A stretch of DNA of 42,335 nucleotides, from contig JAJXWT010000006.1 of NCBI GenBank assembly GCA_021781475.1, positions 1 to 42,335 of the forward strand. Reading direction: 5' to 3'. The notes below the pieces were generated by a model. The model was given only the letters and a program-made list of their open reading frames with translations, was not told the origin of the DNA and ran no database searches. Numbering within the stretch: the stretch's first letter is position 1; each line of letters starts with the position of its first letter. Origin of the DNA: a bacterium (GTDB taxonomy: Bacteria; Patescibacteriota; Saccharimonadia; Saccharimonadales; Saccharimonadaceae). Positions 16,420-22,548 of this stretch are shown here, piece by piece. A program made the position numbers and the translations under genes.

Positions 16420-16817
16420 CGTAGCTCATTTGCTAGTGTATCAACCCGTTCTTTTATTTGATCACGAACACACCGGTGGAACTCCAGCGATTGGTGGCGT
16501 GGGTCGTCAACCTGCCAAAACCCGATTTTTTGGTGGGATTGTATATGCGCTGGCAGTTTGTCCTTGGGCACAAATGAGACAATAAGGTCAGCCGCGTCTA
16601 CCCGCCGCTTGTCCGCAAACTTGCGTTTTGCACCTTCTAGCGTGTGTCCAGCTTCGGCCATGACCTGGATAACAATTGGGTCAATCGGCTTGCCTATTCT
16701 CACGTTTATGCCGGCACTTGTTGCGTGCATAGTGCCAGCCAGTTTTGATGAATTAAAAAATAATTCTGCCTCTTGACTCCGTGCAACATTGCCGTTACAT
16801 ATAAAAAGGATATTCAT
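16416..16817 (-). CDS. low-molecular-weight protein tyrosine phosphatase / arsenate reductase-like
   Basis: 133 aa from the ATG at 16815-16817; ten extra upstream codons are possible but the family starts here (MNILFICNGNVARS). The P-loop C-x5-R-S is complete, with nucleophile Cys7 and Arg13, and the C-terminal general-acid Asp lies in WQVDDPRH. Such proteins dephosphorylate tyrosines or, with extra cysteines, reduce arsenate; the additional redox cysteines of ArsC are not obvious, so a phosphatase is more likely. No partner kinase is nearby. Confidence 0.82.
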   Translation of the reverse strand: MNILFICNGNVARSQEAELFFNSSKLAGTMHATSAGINVRIGKPIDPIVIQVMAEAGHTLEGAKRKFADKRRVDAADLIVSFVPKDKLPAHIQSHQKIGFWQVDDPRHQSLEFHRCVRDQIKERVDTLANELR

Positions 16818-16833
16818 AGTGACTACATAATAA

Positions 16834-16856
16834 CAAAAAAGCGGCAAATGCCGCCA
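16834..16856 (-). terminator. terminator of tRNA-Gly
   Basis: Read on the minus strand, GCGGC and GCCGC pair around ATTT-like loop bases and are followed by six T. It lies about 15 bases behind the tRNA-Gly 3' end. Confidence 0.75.
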
Positions 16857-16871
16857 AAGTCTGCTCTCGTT

Positions 16872-16946
16872 TGGTGCGGGTGCGGAGAATCGAACTCCGA
16901 TCCCAAGTTTGGAAAACTTGTATACTAACCGCTGTACTACACCCGC
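16872..16946 (-). tRNA. tRNA-Gly (TCC)
   Basis: A 75-base cloverleaf with encoded CCA. The acceptor GCGGGTG/CACCCGC has discriminator A, the anticodon arm is CAAGT-TTTCCAA-ACTTG (anticodon TCC), and the T-arm is CGGAG-TTCGATT-CTCCG. It is a single-gene transcript with its own terminator. The 182 bases between it and tRNA-His hold no ORF, only likely tRNA promoters. Confidence 0.95.
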
Positions 16947-17128
16947 GTATAACTGCTAAAGTATAGCAAACTCCGACTATATAATAAATGATAAGGTGGC
17001 CTGTCGGCTTGGTAATAATGTCGTTTTGGTGTGGCAGCGCTAAACAGATGACAAAGATACGTCAATTTGCTACAATACCTTAGTATTTCCGCGTATCGGC
17101 AATACAATAGCACCTAAACGATCGGTAT

Positions 17129-17206
17129 GGCGAACGTAGCTCAGTTGGTTAGAGCGCTGGTTTGTGGAACCGGAGGTCGTGGGTTCAAGACCCATCGTTC
17201 GCCCCA
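17129..17206 (+). tRNA. tRNA-His (GTG)
   Basis: 78 bases including the extra G at position -1 (17129) that identifies tRNA-His, paired to C73, with encoded CCA. The anticodon arm is CTGGT-TTGTGGA-ACCGG. Its terminator follows at once. A copy of its last 20 bases, fused to a dispersed repeat, lies about 180 bases downstream. Confidence 0.96.
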
Positions 17207-17207
17207 T

Positions 17208-17240
17208 AGAAAATACCCAGGTTTACCCTGGGTATTTTCT
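17208..17240 (+). terminator. terminator of tRNA-His
   Basis: A 14-bp perfect stem, AGAAAATACCCAGG (17208-17221) with CCTGGGTATTTTCT (17227-17240), directly after the tRNA. Confidence 0.8.
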
Positions 17241-17283
17241 ATGGAAGGGTTAGGGTAACTTGAACCCACCCTAGGGTCGTGGG

Positions 17284-17369
17284 TGAGGATTGCCTGTGGC
17301 AATCCGCAAGGCGATGTCACAAATGAGCTATGCTCATTTGACTGACTCGCGGGGTCGCGGAACGTGGCC
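17284..17369 (+). repeat. 86-bp triple-hairpin repeat, copy B
   Basis: Begins TGAGGATTGCC and ends AACGTGGCC, matching the minus strand of 8367-8453 with about ten substitutions and one indel. Hairpins seen: GGATTGCC/GGCAATCC around TGT, CAAATGAGC/GCTCATTTG around TAT (perfect), and a third involving CGCG/CGTG. GGTCGTGGG, as in the tRNA-His T-arm, precedes it, and the tRNA-His 3' end follows. The repeat therefore sits where the T-loop would be. Confidence 0.85.
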
Positions 17370-17389
17370 AAGACCCATCGTTCGCCCCA
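17370..17389 (+). pseudogene. tRNA-His fragment (3' 20 bases)
   Basis: An exact copy of the last 20 bases of tRNA-His including CCA, followed by a matching flank (TAGAAAA) and its own terminator. The 5' part of the gene is absent or unrecognisable, and the 86-bp repeat lies immediately upstream. Confidence 0.85.
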
Positions 17390-17390
17390 T

Positions 17391-17423
17391 AGAAAACACT
17401 CCCCTGTACGGGGAGTGTTTTCT
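17391..17423 (+). terminator. terminator behind the tRNA-His fragment
   Basis: AGAAAACACTCCCC (17391-17404) pairs with GGGGAGTGTTTTCT (17410-17423). It keeps the AGAAAA/TTTTCT base of the tRNA-His terminator but has a different, still fully paired, upper stem. Confidence 0.75.
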
Positions 17424-17440
17424 TGGTATACTGTTGATAT

Positions 17441-17517
17441 GCCCCGGTAGCTCAGTTGGATAGAGCAGAGGACTTCTAAGCCTAAGGTCGCTGGTTCAAT
17501 TCCAGCTCGGGGTACCA
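17441..17517 (+). tRNA. tRNA-Arg (TCT), weak anticodon stem
   Basis: A 77-base cloverleaf with encoded CCA. The acceptor closes as GCCCCGG/TCGGGGT with two G-T pairs, the T-arm is GCTGG-TTCAATT-CCAGC, and the anticodon loop is CTTCTAA (anticodon TCT). The anticodon stem GAGGA/GCCTA has mismatches at both ends (G-A and A-G), leaving three pairs. The 3' end TACCA is also the outer edge of the inverted repeat of the neighbouring recombinase element. Confidence 0.82.
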
Positions 17518-17647
17518 TTTTTGGACAAATTGGAGATTTCGGGCGATTTTCGCCCGTTTTTTCTTGGGTTTTGCGGAGCAAAACCCAAATGTTCTTGGGG
17601 GGAGAAATTTCTAGGGCAGCCGTTGGCTGCACTTTTTTGGATTTTAG
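17513..17647 (+). repeat. left terminal inverted repeat of recombinase element
   Basis: The reverse complement of 19208-19311, identical except for one 31-base insertion here (about 17568-17598). It opens with TACCA, the last five bases of tRNA-Arg(TCT), and includes CGGGCGATTTTCGCCCG followed by a T run. That is a factor-independent terminator which can serve tRNA-Arg. Confidence 0.9.
17538..17563 (+). terminator. terminator inside the inverted repeat
   Basis: The CGGGCGA/TCGCCCG hairpin followed by six T lies 20 bases after tRNA-Arg(TCT). The same hairpin occurs in the right repeat, where it faces the opposite way. Confidence 0.75.
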
Positions 17648-17806
17648 AAATAGGTTCAATCCGTCGATTTCAGCAAAAGCCGACTTTATAGCTCTCGGCT
17701 CGGCACTTTTTGCAATTCTATTGAGGTCAGACGCTTGTTTAATCCAATATCGCATAGGTTCAATCCACGCATTAGCGGCAAGCGTTAGCTTGCTCACTTG
17801 TTCCTC
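17648..17806 (-). pseudogene. continuation of recombinase frame beyond an in-frame TGA
   Basis: Reading the recombinase frame past its TGA (17807-17809) gives EEQVSKLTLAANAWIEPMRY and further plausible residues into the inverted repeat. The ANAWIEPM-type motif is what large serine recombinases usually carry near their C-terminus, so this is the gene's severed tail. The stop could have arisen by one base change from TTA (Leu). The true original stop is not clear. Confidence 0.7.
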
Positions 17807-19060
17807 TCAAGACTTCCTGTCGCTCATCAGTTCGGCTTGCTTGGCTTTGTAGGTTGGTTGGTCAATGTCTTGGTCTAAATAGCTATCTAACAACCGTTTT
17901 AGCTTTTCCTGTAAGTCCGCAATCCGTGTTTGAGCGTTAGCGATGAACACGGCAGAGCTTTGCTCTGCTTTCTTTTCGTCGTTGTTGAGCATGTCGTTGA
18001 GGGCGTTAGCCCACGACTTTGGCAGAGCGTAGCTCTGCAAGATGTCAGATAATTGCACCGTTAAATCTGGCTCGGTTATGGTCGGCTCGGTGCATTTCAC
18101 AGCTTTGTTTTTTCGAGTACACCGATAATATACATACTCATGCACATTACCGTTTTTCTGGTGTTTCACTTTCTTTTCGGCAGTGATTGCCATGTTACAC
18201 ATACCGCATGTCATCAGTCCGCAGAATACCTGTGGAGCAGTTACACCCTTTTGCGGGTGGCAACGTTTGGCGATCACTGCTTGCACTCGGTCAAACAACT
18301 TCTTTTCTATGATAGCTTTGTGCTTTCCCTCATGCACCTCACCGCCGTAGCGAAAATGTCCATAGTAGAACGGATTTGTCAGCATATACTTAATCTGGTC
18401 TTTGCTAAGCGGTTTTTTGCCTTTAGTCATAATACCTTTGCTGTATAGAAAGTCGGCAATATCTTGCAGCGTTTTATCGCCTACAGCGTACAGCTCAAAC
18501 GCTTCAATAACAAACGGCGAACGCCGTTTGTCTACAATGATTGTTTTCTTACGCACGTCGTTTATGTAGCCAATAGGGGCGATACTCGGATAGTGTCCAA
18601 GTCGGACTTTTTGTCGCAACCCTCGTTTTGTGTTCTCGGACAAACTGTCTACATAGTATTTCGATTGGCTAAATGCCATAGACAGCATAAACTTACCTTG
18701 AGAAGTGTTTTCAAACCAAAATGTCGGGAATTTGAGCGATTGCAAACGCATTTGATCGAGTGCGTAGATAATTTGTCCGCCGTCAATCGAGTTACGAGCA
18801 AGACGGTCAGGGTGCCACGACAAAATCCCGTTTGCTTCGCCGTTTTGTATGCGTTTCATCATCTTGTTAAACTTGGGTCGTCCGGGGGTCTTGGCGGACT
18901 TTTTCTCTATGATAACCCCCGCAATCTTGAGGTTATTGTCGGCGGCAAACTTACGCAGCTCCACAATCTGTGCCTCAACAGATAGCACCTGTTTATCTTC
19001 CACATCGGTACTTTTGCGTACATAGATGAAGTACACAATGTTAGCTAGTAGTTCTTGCAT
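17807..19060 (-). CDS. serine recombinase, truncated by in-frame TGA
   Basis: I start at the ATG 19058-19060, preceded by AAGGGGG five bases upstream, giving 417 aa before TGA. The resolvase domain starts at about residue 9 (YFIYVRKSTDVEDKQVLSVE, catalytic Ser in RKST) and includes SWHPDRLARN. The recombinase domain (TLQDIADFLYSKG... LTNPFYYGHFRYG) and zinc ribbon (CGMCNMAITAEKK... YYRCTRKNKAVKC) are intact. The C-terminal coiled coil is cut at SDRKS. Whether the short form is active is unknown. It is related in layout to the recombinase at 6438-8246 but clearly divergent. It lies between inverted repeats and downstream of a nested inverted-repeat site. Confidence 0.88.
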   Translation of the reverse strand: MQELLANIVYFIYVRKSTDVEDKQVLSVEAQIVELRKFAADNNLKIAGVIIEKKSAKTPGRPKFNKMMKRIQNGEANGILSWHPDRLARNSIDGGQIIYALDQMRLQSLKFPTFWFENTSQGKFMLSMAFSQSKYYVDSLSENTKRGLRQKVRLGHYPSIAPIGYINDVRKKTIIVDKRRSPFVIEAFELYAVGDKTLQDIADFLYSKGIMTKGKKPLSKDQIKYMLTNPFYYGHFRYGGEVHEGKHKAIIEKKLFDRVQAVIAKRCHPQKGVTAPQVFCGLMTCGMCNMAITAEKKVKHQKNGNVHEYVYYRCTRKNKAVKCTEPTITEPDLTVQLSDILQSYALPKSWANALNDMLNNDEKKAEQSSAVFIANAQTRIADLQEKLKRLLDSYLDQDIDQPTYKAKQAELMSDRKS

Positions 19061-19078
19061 AGTTGCCCCCTTAAACTT

Positions 19079-19174
19079 AAATGGCTGCCTCGGTTGCATA
19101 CAAACTAGGAAGCCTAGAATTGTCCGAGACAGCCGTTTAAGCTATCAAAAAGACTTCCGAATTAGTTTGTATGC
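19079..19174. promoter_or_regulatory. interleaved inverted repeats upstream of recombinase (att or leader)
   Basis: Two pairs of arms alternate. AAATGGCTGCCTCGG (19079-19093) matches CCGAGACAGCCGTTT (19124-19138) with two mismatches. GCATACAAACTA plus GGAAG (19096-19112) matches CTTCC (19154-19158) and TAGTTTGTATGC (19163-19174). The A-B-A'-B' order cannot form as simple nested hairpins; in RNA it would be a pseudoknot, in DNA two overlapping dyads. It lies just upstream of the recombinase start and is a candidate attachment or autoregulatory site. Confidence 0.6.
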
Positions 19175-19207
19175 TCTTTTATTTTACCAGAAACCCGCCA
19201 TCGGCGG

Positions 19208-19311
19208 CTAAAATCCAAAAAAGTGCAGCCAACGGCTGCCCTAGAAATTTCTCCCCCCAAGAAAAAACGGGCGAAAATCGCCCGAAATCTCCAATTTGTC
19301 CAAAAATGGTA
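19208..19311 (-). repeat. right terminal inverted repeat of recombinase element
   Basis: A 104-bp sequence matching 17513-17647 in reverse complement, lacking that copy's 31-base insertion. Its outer end (GGTA, 19308-19311) is shared with the start of the 184-bp repeat of the next cassette, so the two structures are joined with about five bases in common. Confidence 0.9.
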
Positions 19312-19490
19312 GCCTTTTACGACTACGCTCGTACTTATTTTAGCACGAAGTGCTGAAGCTCAGCCCCGACGCCTAGCGCGGGCAAGCCCGCGCTGCGCCC
19401 CGCCAGAAAAACCGTCCCTTGCATTATTTTTGAGATTTCCCCCGCCGTATTTTTTCTTTTCAGTTGAAAGGGTCGGATTTTTCTGTCGGT
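19307..19490 (+). repeat. 184-bp perfect inverted repeat, left arm
   Basis: Compared base by base with the reverse complement of 22549-22732, I see no difference over 184 bases. Internal hairpins include AGCAC/GTGCT (around GAA) and AGCGCGGGC/GCCCGCGCT with a two-base loop, then an A/T-rich core. No ORF is convincing here. With the right arm it brackets four cargo genes. Confidence 0.92.
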
Positions 19491-19513
19491 GGCGTTGTTT
19501 GTAGCCAAACATG

Positions 19514-20122
19514 CTAACCATTTTGCTGGCGTAAGTGTTTTATCTCTTCGACAAATCTTGAATGCACGGTTGGTATGTCTCCTGACGCATCCACGAATCT
19601 TGTGAGTGCAATCCTGCGTAGAGCGTCAATTGCCAAGTTTGTAGTTTGCGTGTCTAGCTGGTAGCGATGCTTGGCAAATTCTCGTAGATCTTCGCCCTGC
19701 AATCTTTCGCCATCTCTTTTTCCTCGTGCTACTATGCGGTCTACACTGATGTCCATAGGTAACTGCATAGCAATAGTGCCGAGTAGCTTATGGCGGCGTC
19801 GTGAGACTGTTTCATGAAACGATTCAACAGCTTCCGGATGCCGCGGGTATCCATCGATAAGAGCCAGTGTGTCATCGCTATTATCAAGTGGTTCAAAAAT
19901 AGTACCTTCAACAACCCAGTCTGGCAGGGGTGAAGGCGCGTCAGGGGCATTGATATATTGGGAAAACTCGGATGCCTCACCTCCAGTTCTTATGGCACGC
20001 AGACGATTCCCTGCTGATATGTGCTGTACCCTAACACCATCTAAACCGTCAGACGCGAGCCTAGAGCACTGCGTGGATTTTCCTGACCCGACATAACCAT
20101 GGACAACTACTATTTCTGACAT
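19514..20122 (-). CDS. P-loop nucleoside/nucleotide kinase (adenylate-kinase-like)
   Basis: 202 aa from the ATG at 20120-20122. Walker A is GYVGSGKST at residues 9-17, with an adenylate-kinase-type substrate segment (QHISAGNRLRAIR) and the Walker B-like LALIDGYPRHPEAV, which matches the DGYPR(T/N) motif of adenylate kinases. A lid-like region contains RIVARGKRDGERLQGED. The normal LID zinc site is absent, and the substrate loop differs from true Adk, so it probably phosphorylates another nucleotide. It is divergent from the Nudix gene, with 57 bases between the starts. Confidence 0.75.
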   Translation of the reverse strand: MSEIVVVHGYVGSGKSTQCSRLASDGLDGVRVQHISAGNRLRAIRTGGEASEFSQYINAPDAPSPLPDWVVEGTIFEPLDNSDDTLALIDGYPRHPEAVESFHETVSRRRHKLLGTIAMQLPMDISVDRIVARGKRDGERLQGEDLREFAKHRYQLDTQTTNLAIDALRRIALTRFVDASGDIPTVHSRFVEEIKHLRQQNG

Positions 20123-20144
20123 TATCTCTATCTGCTCCAAAACC

Positions 20145-20173
20145 TTGATACTATACTATATTTATGATATAAA
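20145..20173 (+). promoter_or_regulatory. promoter of the Nudix-NTase-GT operon
   Basis: TTGATA (20145-20150), 17 bases, TATAAA (20168-20173), then six bases to the ATG at 20180. The transcript would start at or next to the start codon, so the Nudix gene is probably read from a leaderless mRNA. Confidence 0.65.
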
Positions 20174-20179
20174 ATACAC

Positions 20180-20596
20180 ATGGATTCTGTCAAGAAGGAT
20201 ATAGAGGTTGCGCTACTCGCATTTATCAGTAACGATAAAGTGCTACTAAACCGACGCGCTGACGCAGATAGTGAGATGTGGGAGTTTATTGGTGGTGGAG
20301 TAGAAGATGGTGAAACACCACAAGATGCTATTCAAAGAGAGATACTTGAAGAAGTAGGATATCCAGTGTCGCAAAAAAAAGATAGATTACAGTTTATGGG
20401 AGGCCTGTCGTTTGAAGACCATAGAATTGTCGCAAAAGTCCATTTTTTTACGGCTAAATTTCCTGGCTTTGAATATTTCTCTGATAGTGACGAAACATTT
20501 GTCAAGGACCTTAAACTTTTTAACCTAGATGATGCGCTGAAGTTAACGCTACTTCCAATCACGAGAGAACTTATAGAAAAGCAGTATATACGCTGA
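20180..20596 (+). CDS. Nudix hydrolase
   Basis: 138 aa. The complete Nudix box G-x5-E-x7-R-E-U-x-E-E-x-G-U is present (GGGVEDGETPQDAIQREILE followed by EVGY). The metal-binding glutamates are intact, so it should cleave a nucleoside diphosphate linked to another group, such as a sugar nucleotide, NAD-like molecule or damaged NTP. Substrate specificity cannot be read. It is the first gene of a three-gene operon; the next start is 17 bases away. Confidence 0.9.
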   Translation: MDSVKKDIEVALLAFISNDKVLLNRRADADSEMWEFIGGGVEDGETPQDAIQREILEEVGYPVSQKKDRLQFMGGLSFEDHRIVAKVHFFTAKFPGFEYFSDSDETFVKDLKLFNLDDALKLTLLPITRELIEKQYIR

Positions 20597-20613
20597 CCAA
20601 GAGACTTACAGCC

Positions 20614-21303
20614 ATGCCCACCACACCTAACCAAAGAGATACCGATATACAGATAGCGTCAGAAGTATCTACGCTCGTGGGGACCGAGCGTGACTTTTTC
20701 GTGCTTACCGGCAGTTATTCTATAGATGCATTGACCGGTGCCGATGTAAAACATAACGATATTGATGCCAATGTGTTTACGACGGATATCCCGACCGCAC
20801 TAGGGAGGACGGCAGCATTTCTGCAAACATACGCGAGTGAGGCGGAATTAACAAAGCAAACGGACGATAGACTGGAATATCAGTATCCTCATCAATATGG
20901 CTCAACACAGGTAGAAATGCAATTCGTAAGGTATGAGAGCTTTCTTAAAGACAGTAACGGTACTAACTTCGCTCTTCCAAGTAAAGGCAGTCATGAGGTT
21001 ATTGTCCCGACAGTACAGATGGCGCTTCGGGAGACGAACCAACATGAACATATATTTTCCGTTAAGTCGCTGCCGTTCGCAATTGGAACATGGGCGCTTC
21101 GCATTTCTGGCGTTGCCCTAGATCAAAAACGACCGGTGCGAGAAAGTGATATCAGACACTTTGCATTTCTAGCCGCAATGCCACACGACAGAGCGGCGAC
21201 TTTGAGTGCAATACAGCATCATCCGCAAATGCCAGACGACTATGACGCGGGCGATGTTCTCGATGCATCCTATGAAATATTAGAGAGGAGGCAGGGACTA
21301 TGA
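20614..21303 (+). CDS. nucleotidyltransferase-fold protein
   Basis: 229 aa. The N-terminal region has the minimal nucleotidyltransferase signature: LTGSYSIDALTG (Gly33-Ser34) followed by HNDIDANVF, with Asp49 and Asp51 as the metal-binding pair. This resembles LinB/ANT-type aminoglycoside nucleotidyltransferases and related MNT-fold proteins. The later acidic residue is not certain. It could transfer NMP to a small molecule, protein or RNA. Its stop overlaps the next start by four bases (ATGA), so translation is coupled to the glycosyltransferase-like gene. Confidence 0.65.
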   Translation: MPTTPNQRDTDIQIASEVSTLVGTERDFFVLTGSYSIDALTGADVKHNDIDANVFTTDIPTALGRTAAFLQTYASEAELTKQTDDRLEYQYPHQYGSTQVEMQFVRYESFLKDSNGTNFALPSKGSHEVIVPTVQMALRETNQHEHIFSVKSLPFAIGTWALRISGVALDQKRPVRESDIRHFAFLAAMPHDRAATLSAIQHHPQMPDDYDAGDVLDASYEILERRQGL

Positions 21304-22490
21304 GTGAGCGAACACTGGTAGGAGTCCCATTCTACGAGCAGGAGGGACAAGAGTGCCTTGACATTACGCTTCGCAACATCGACCAATGCCTAGCAAAACT
21401 TGCAATCGACGCCTCCGTGGTTGTTAGAGTAAATGGTCCAGATACCGCATCTGGCGTAACGCCCAGTCTTACGGTAAATCAGAGCGATTACAATGCGGAA
21501 GTTGAGCTATCTTTGGGCGACAAGTTAAGTCAAGCGAGAGCAATGGATGACATTATCGATATAGCGTCAAGTCGTGATATCGATCGTATTTTCCTGACGG
21601 ATGCAGATATATTCCGATTTACAGATTCACTTGACGCCCTGTGGAATAAAGAAGCAATCATCGTCGGCGCTCGATATAGACCATATCCTATAGAGGTAGT
21701 CGAAGCCGAGTTCGGCGAGTTGACTTATGAGGAACGACTGCTGTATCAGATATTTGACGGAGACCAGCTGCCTCAAGTTCGTCATACTTTAGCGAGACAT
21801 GGAATTGATAGGCGTGACTGGGTAAAAGCATCACTGATGTTAGTTGATGTTGAGCGAAGCAAGGGTATGCATGCCGGACAAAATCAGGCAACAGACAGTA
21901 TCATGAACCGTATGATCAGCAAGAATGATATAAAGATTGCGCAAGATGCCTTCTTTATGCATATGGGAAGAGTCGACATGACCGATCATATCAAAGCGCG
22001 TATTCGTCATTTCAAGGCGGCTGATTCAAGAGGTGAACTCGATACCTTCCTGCATAAAGAGGTAAAACTGCCAGACATCGACACAATAGATAGAATCGCT
22101 GAAGAGGTCAGGAGTAATTATGAGCGAGGAGATTTCTACGCAATGCTCTATCTTGCCCGATGCGCGGTACGAGAAAAAGTGAATGATATATGTATGCAAA
22201 TCACTCAAGGCACTTGGGACGAATCGAGCCACCCGGATATCAGTCCTCGTAGTTTGGCGGATGTCTCCAGCTATGAAAATGCGAAGGATGCAGTAGCGAG
22301 GTTCTTTGTCGACGTAGATTGGAATGAAATCAGAGGCTATGCTGATTCCGTTCCGTCAACTACGCAAGAGAGATTGCGTCGACCATTTGACGTGGCTCGT
22401 CATCTTGCAGATTACAACTTGGCAAAACTAGCCATAGGCAGCTTTATGAATAATGAGCCGCTAGGTCATAAGTCTGTCCGCGCGGTTTAG
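21300..22490 (+). CDS. GT-A (family 2-like) glycosyltransferase-like protein
   Basis: 396 aa. The N-terminal 200 residues look like a GT-A fold: opening strand LVGVPFYEQEG, VVVRVNGPD, then FLTDADIFRF with the DxD-type motif Asp101-Ala-Asp103 for the metal and nucleotide-sugar, followed by an ARYRPYP segment. The C-terminal half is helical and soluble, with no membrane anchor. It is coupled to the nucleotidyltransferase-like gene. The closing sequence runs into the hairpin-rich right repeat. The acceptor is unknown. Confidence 0.6.
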   Translation: MSERTLVGVPFYEQEGQECLDITLRNIDQCLAKLAIDASVVVRVNGPDTASGVTPSLTVNQSDYNAEVELSLGDKLSQARAMDDIIDIASSRDIDRIFLTDADIFRFTDSLDALWNKEAIIVGARYRPYPIEVVEAEFGELTYEERLLYQIFDGDQLPQVRHTLARHGIDRRDWVKASLMLVDVERSKGMHAGQNQATDSIMNRMISKNDIKIAQDAFFMHMGRVDMTDHIKARIRHFKAADSRGELDTFLHKEVKLPDIDTIDRIAEEVRSNYERGDFYAMLYLARCAVREKVNDICMQITQGTWDESSHPDISPRSLADVSSYENAKDAVARFFVDVDWNEIRGYADSVPSTTQERLRRPFDVARHLADYNLAKLAIGSFMNNEPLGHKSVRAV

Positions 22491-22548
22491 CGCGGCGGCT
22501 CTGCCGCCCGAGCGAAGCCCCGACGCCTCCACCGCTTGCGGTGGGCGA
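22478..22548 (+). repeat. hairpin module next to the right inverted repeat
   Basis: GGCGGC/GCCGCC around TCT, then AGCCCCGACGCCT, then CCACCGC/GCGGTGG around TT, then GCGAACCGACAG. The same scaffold with other, equally well paired, hairpins occurs in the 184-bp repeat (19340-19415 and its inverse). Together with the right arm it makes an imperfect palindromic unit of about 200 bases. The 373 bases between 22490 and the NlpC/P60 gene hold this, the right arm and a 9-bp hairpin, but no gene. Confidence 0.65.

Noticed and set aside
17141-17797. A 218-aa minus-strand frame containing GIEPATLGLE-like sequence
   Set aside because: Its C-terminal two thirds read antisense through tRNA-Arg and tRNA-His; such peptides are well-known spurious tRNA translations. 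Only the first part is meaningful, as the recombinase tail beyond the TGA.
17807-17809. UGA as a sense codon (code 25, as in Gracilibacteria/Absconditabacteria)
   Set aside because: No other gene in the window has internal TGA, several genes end in TGA (for example 8244-8246), and the expected residue here is Leu-like, not Gly.
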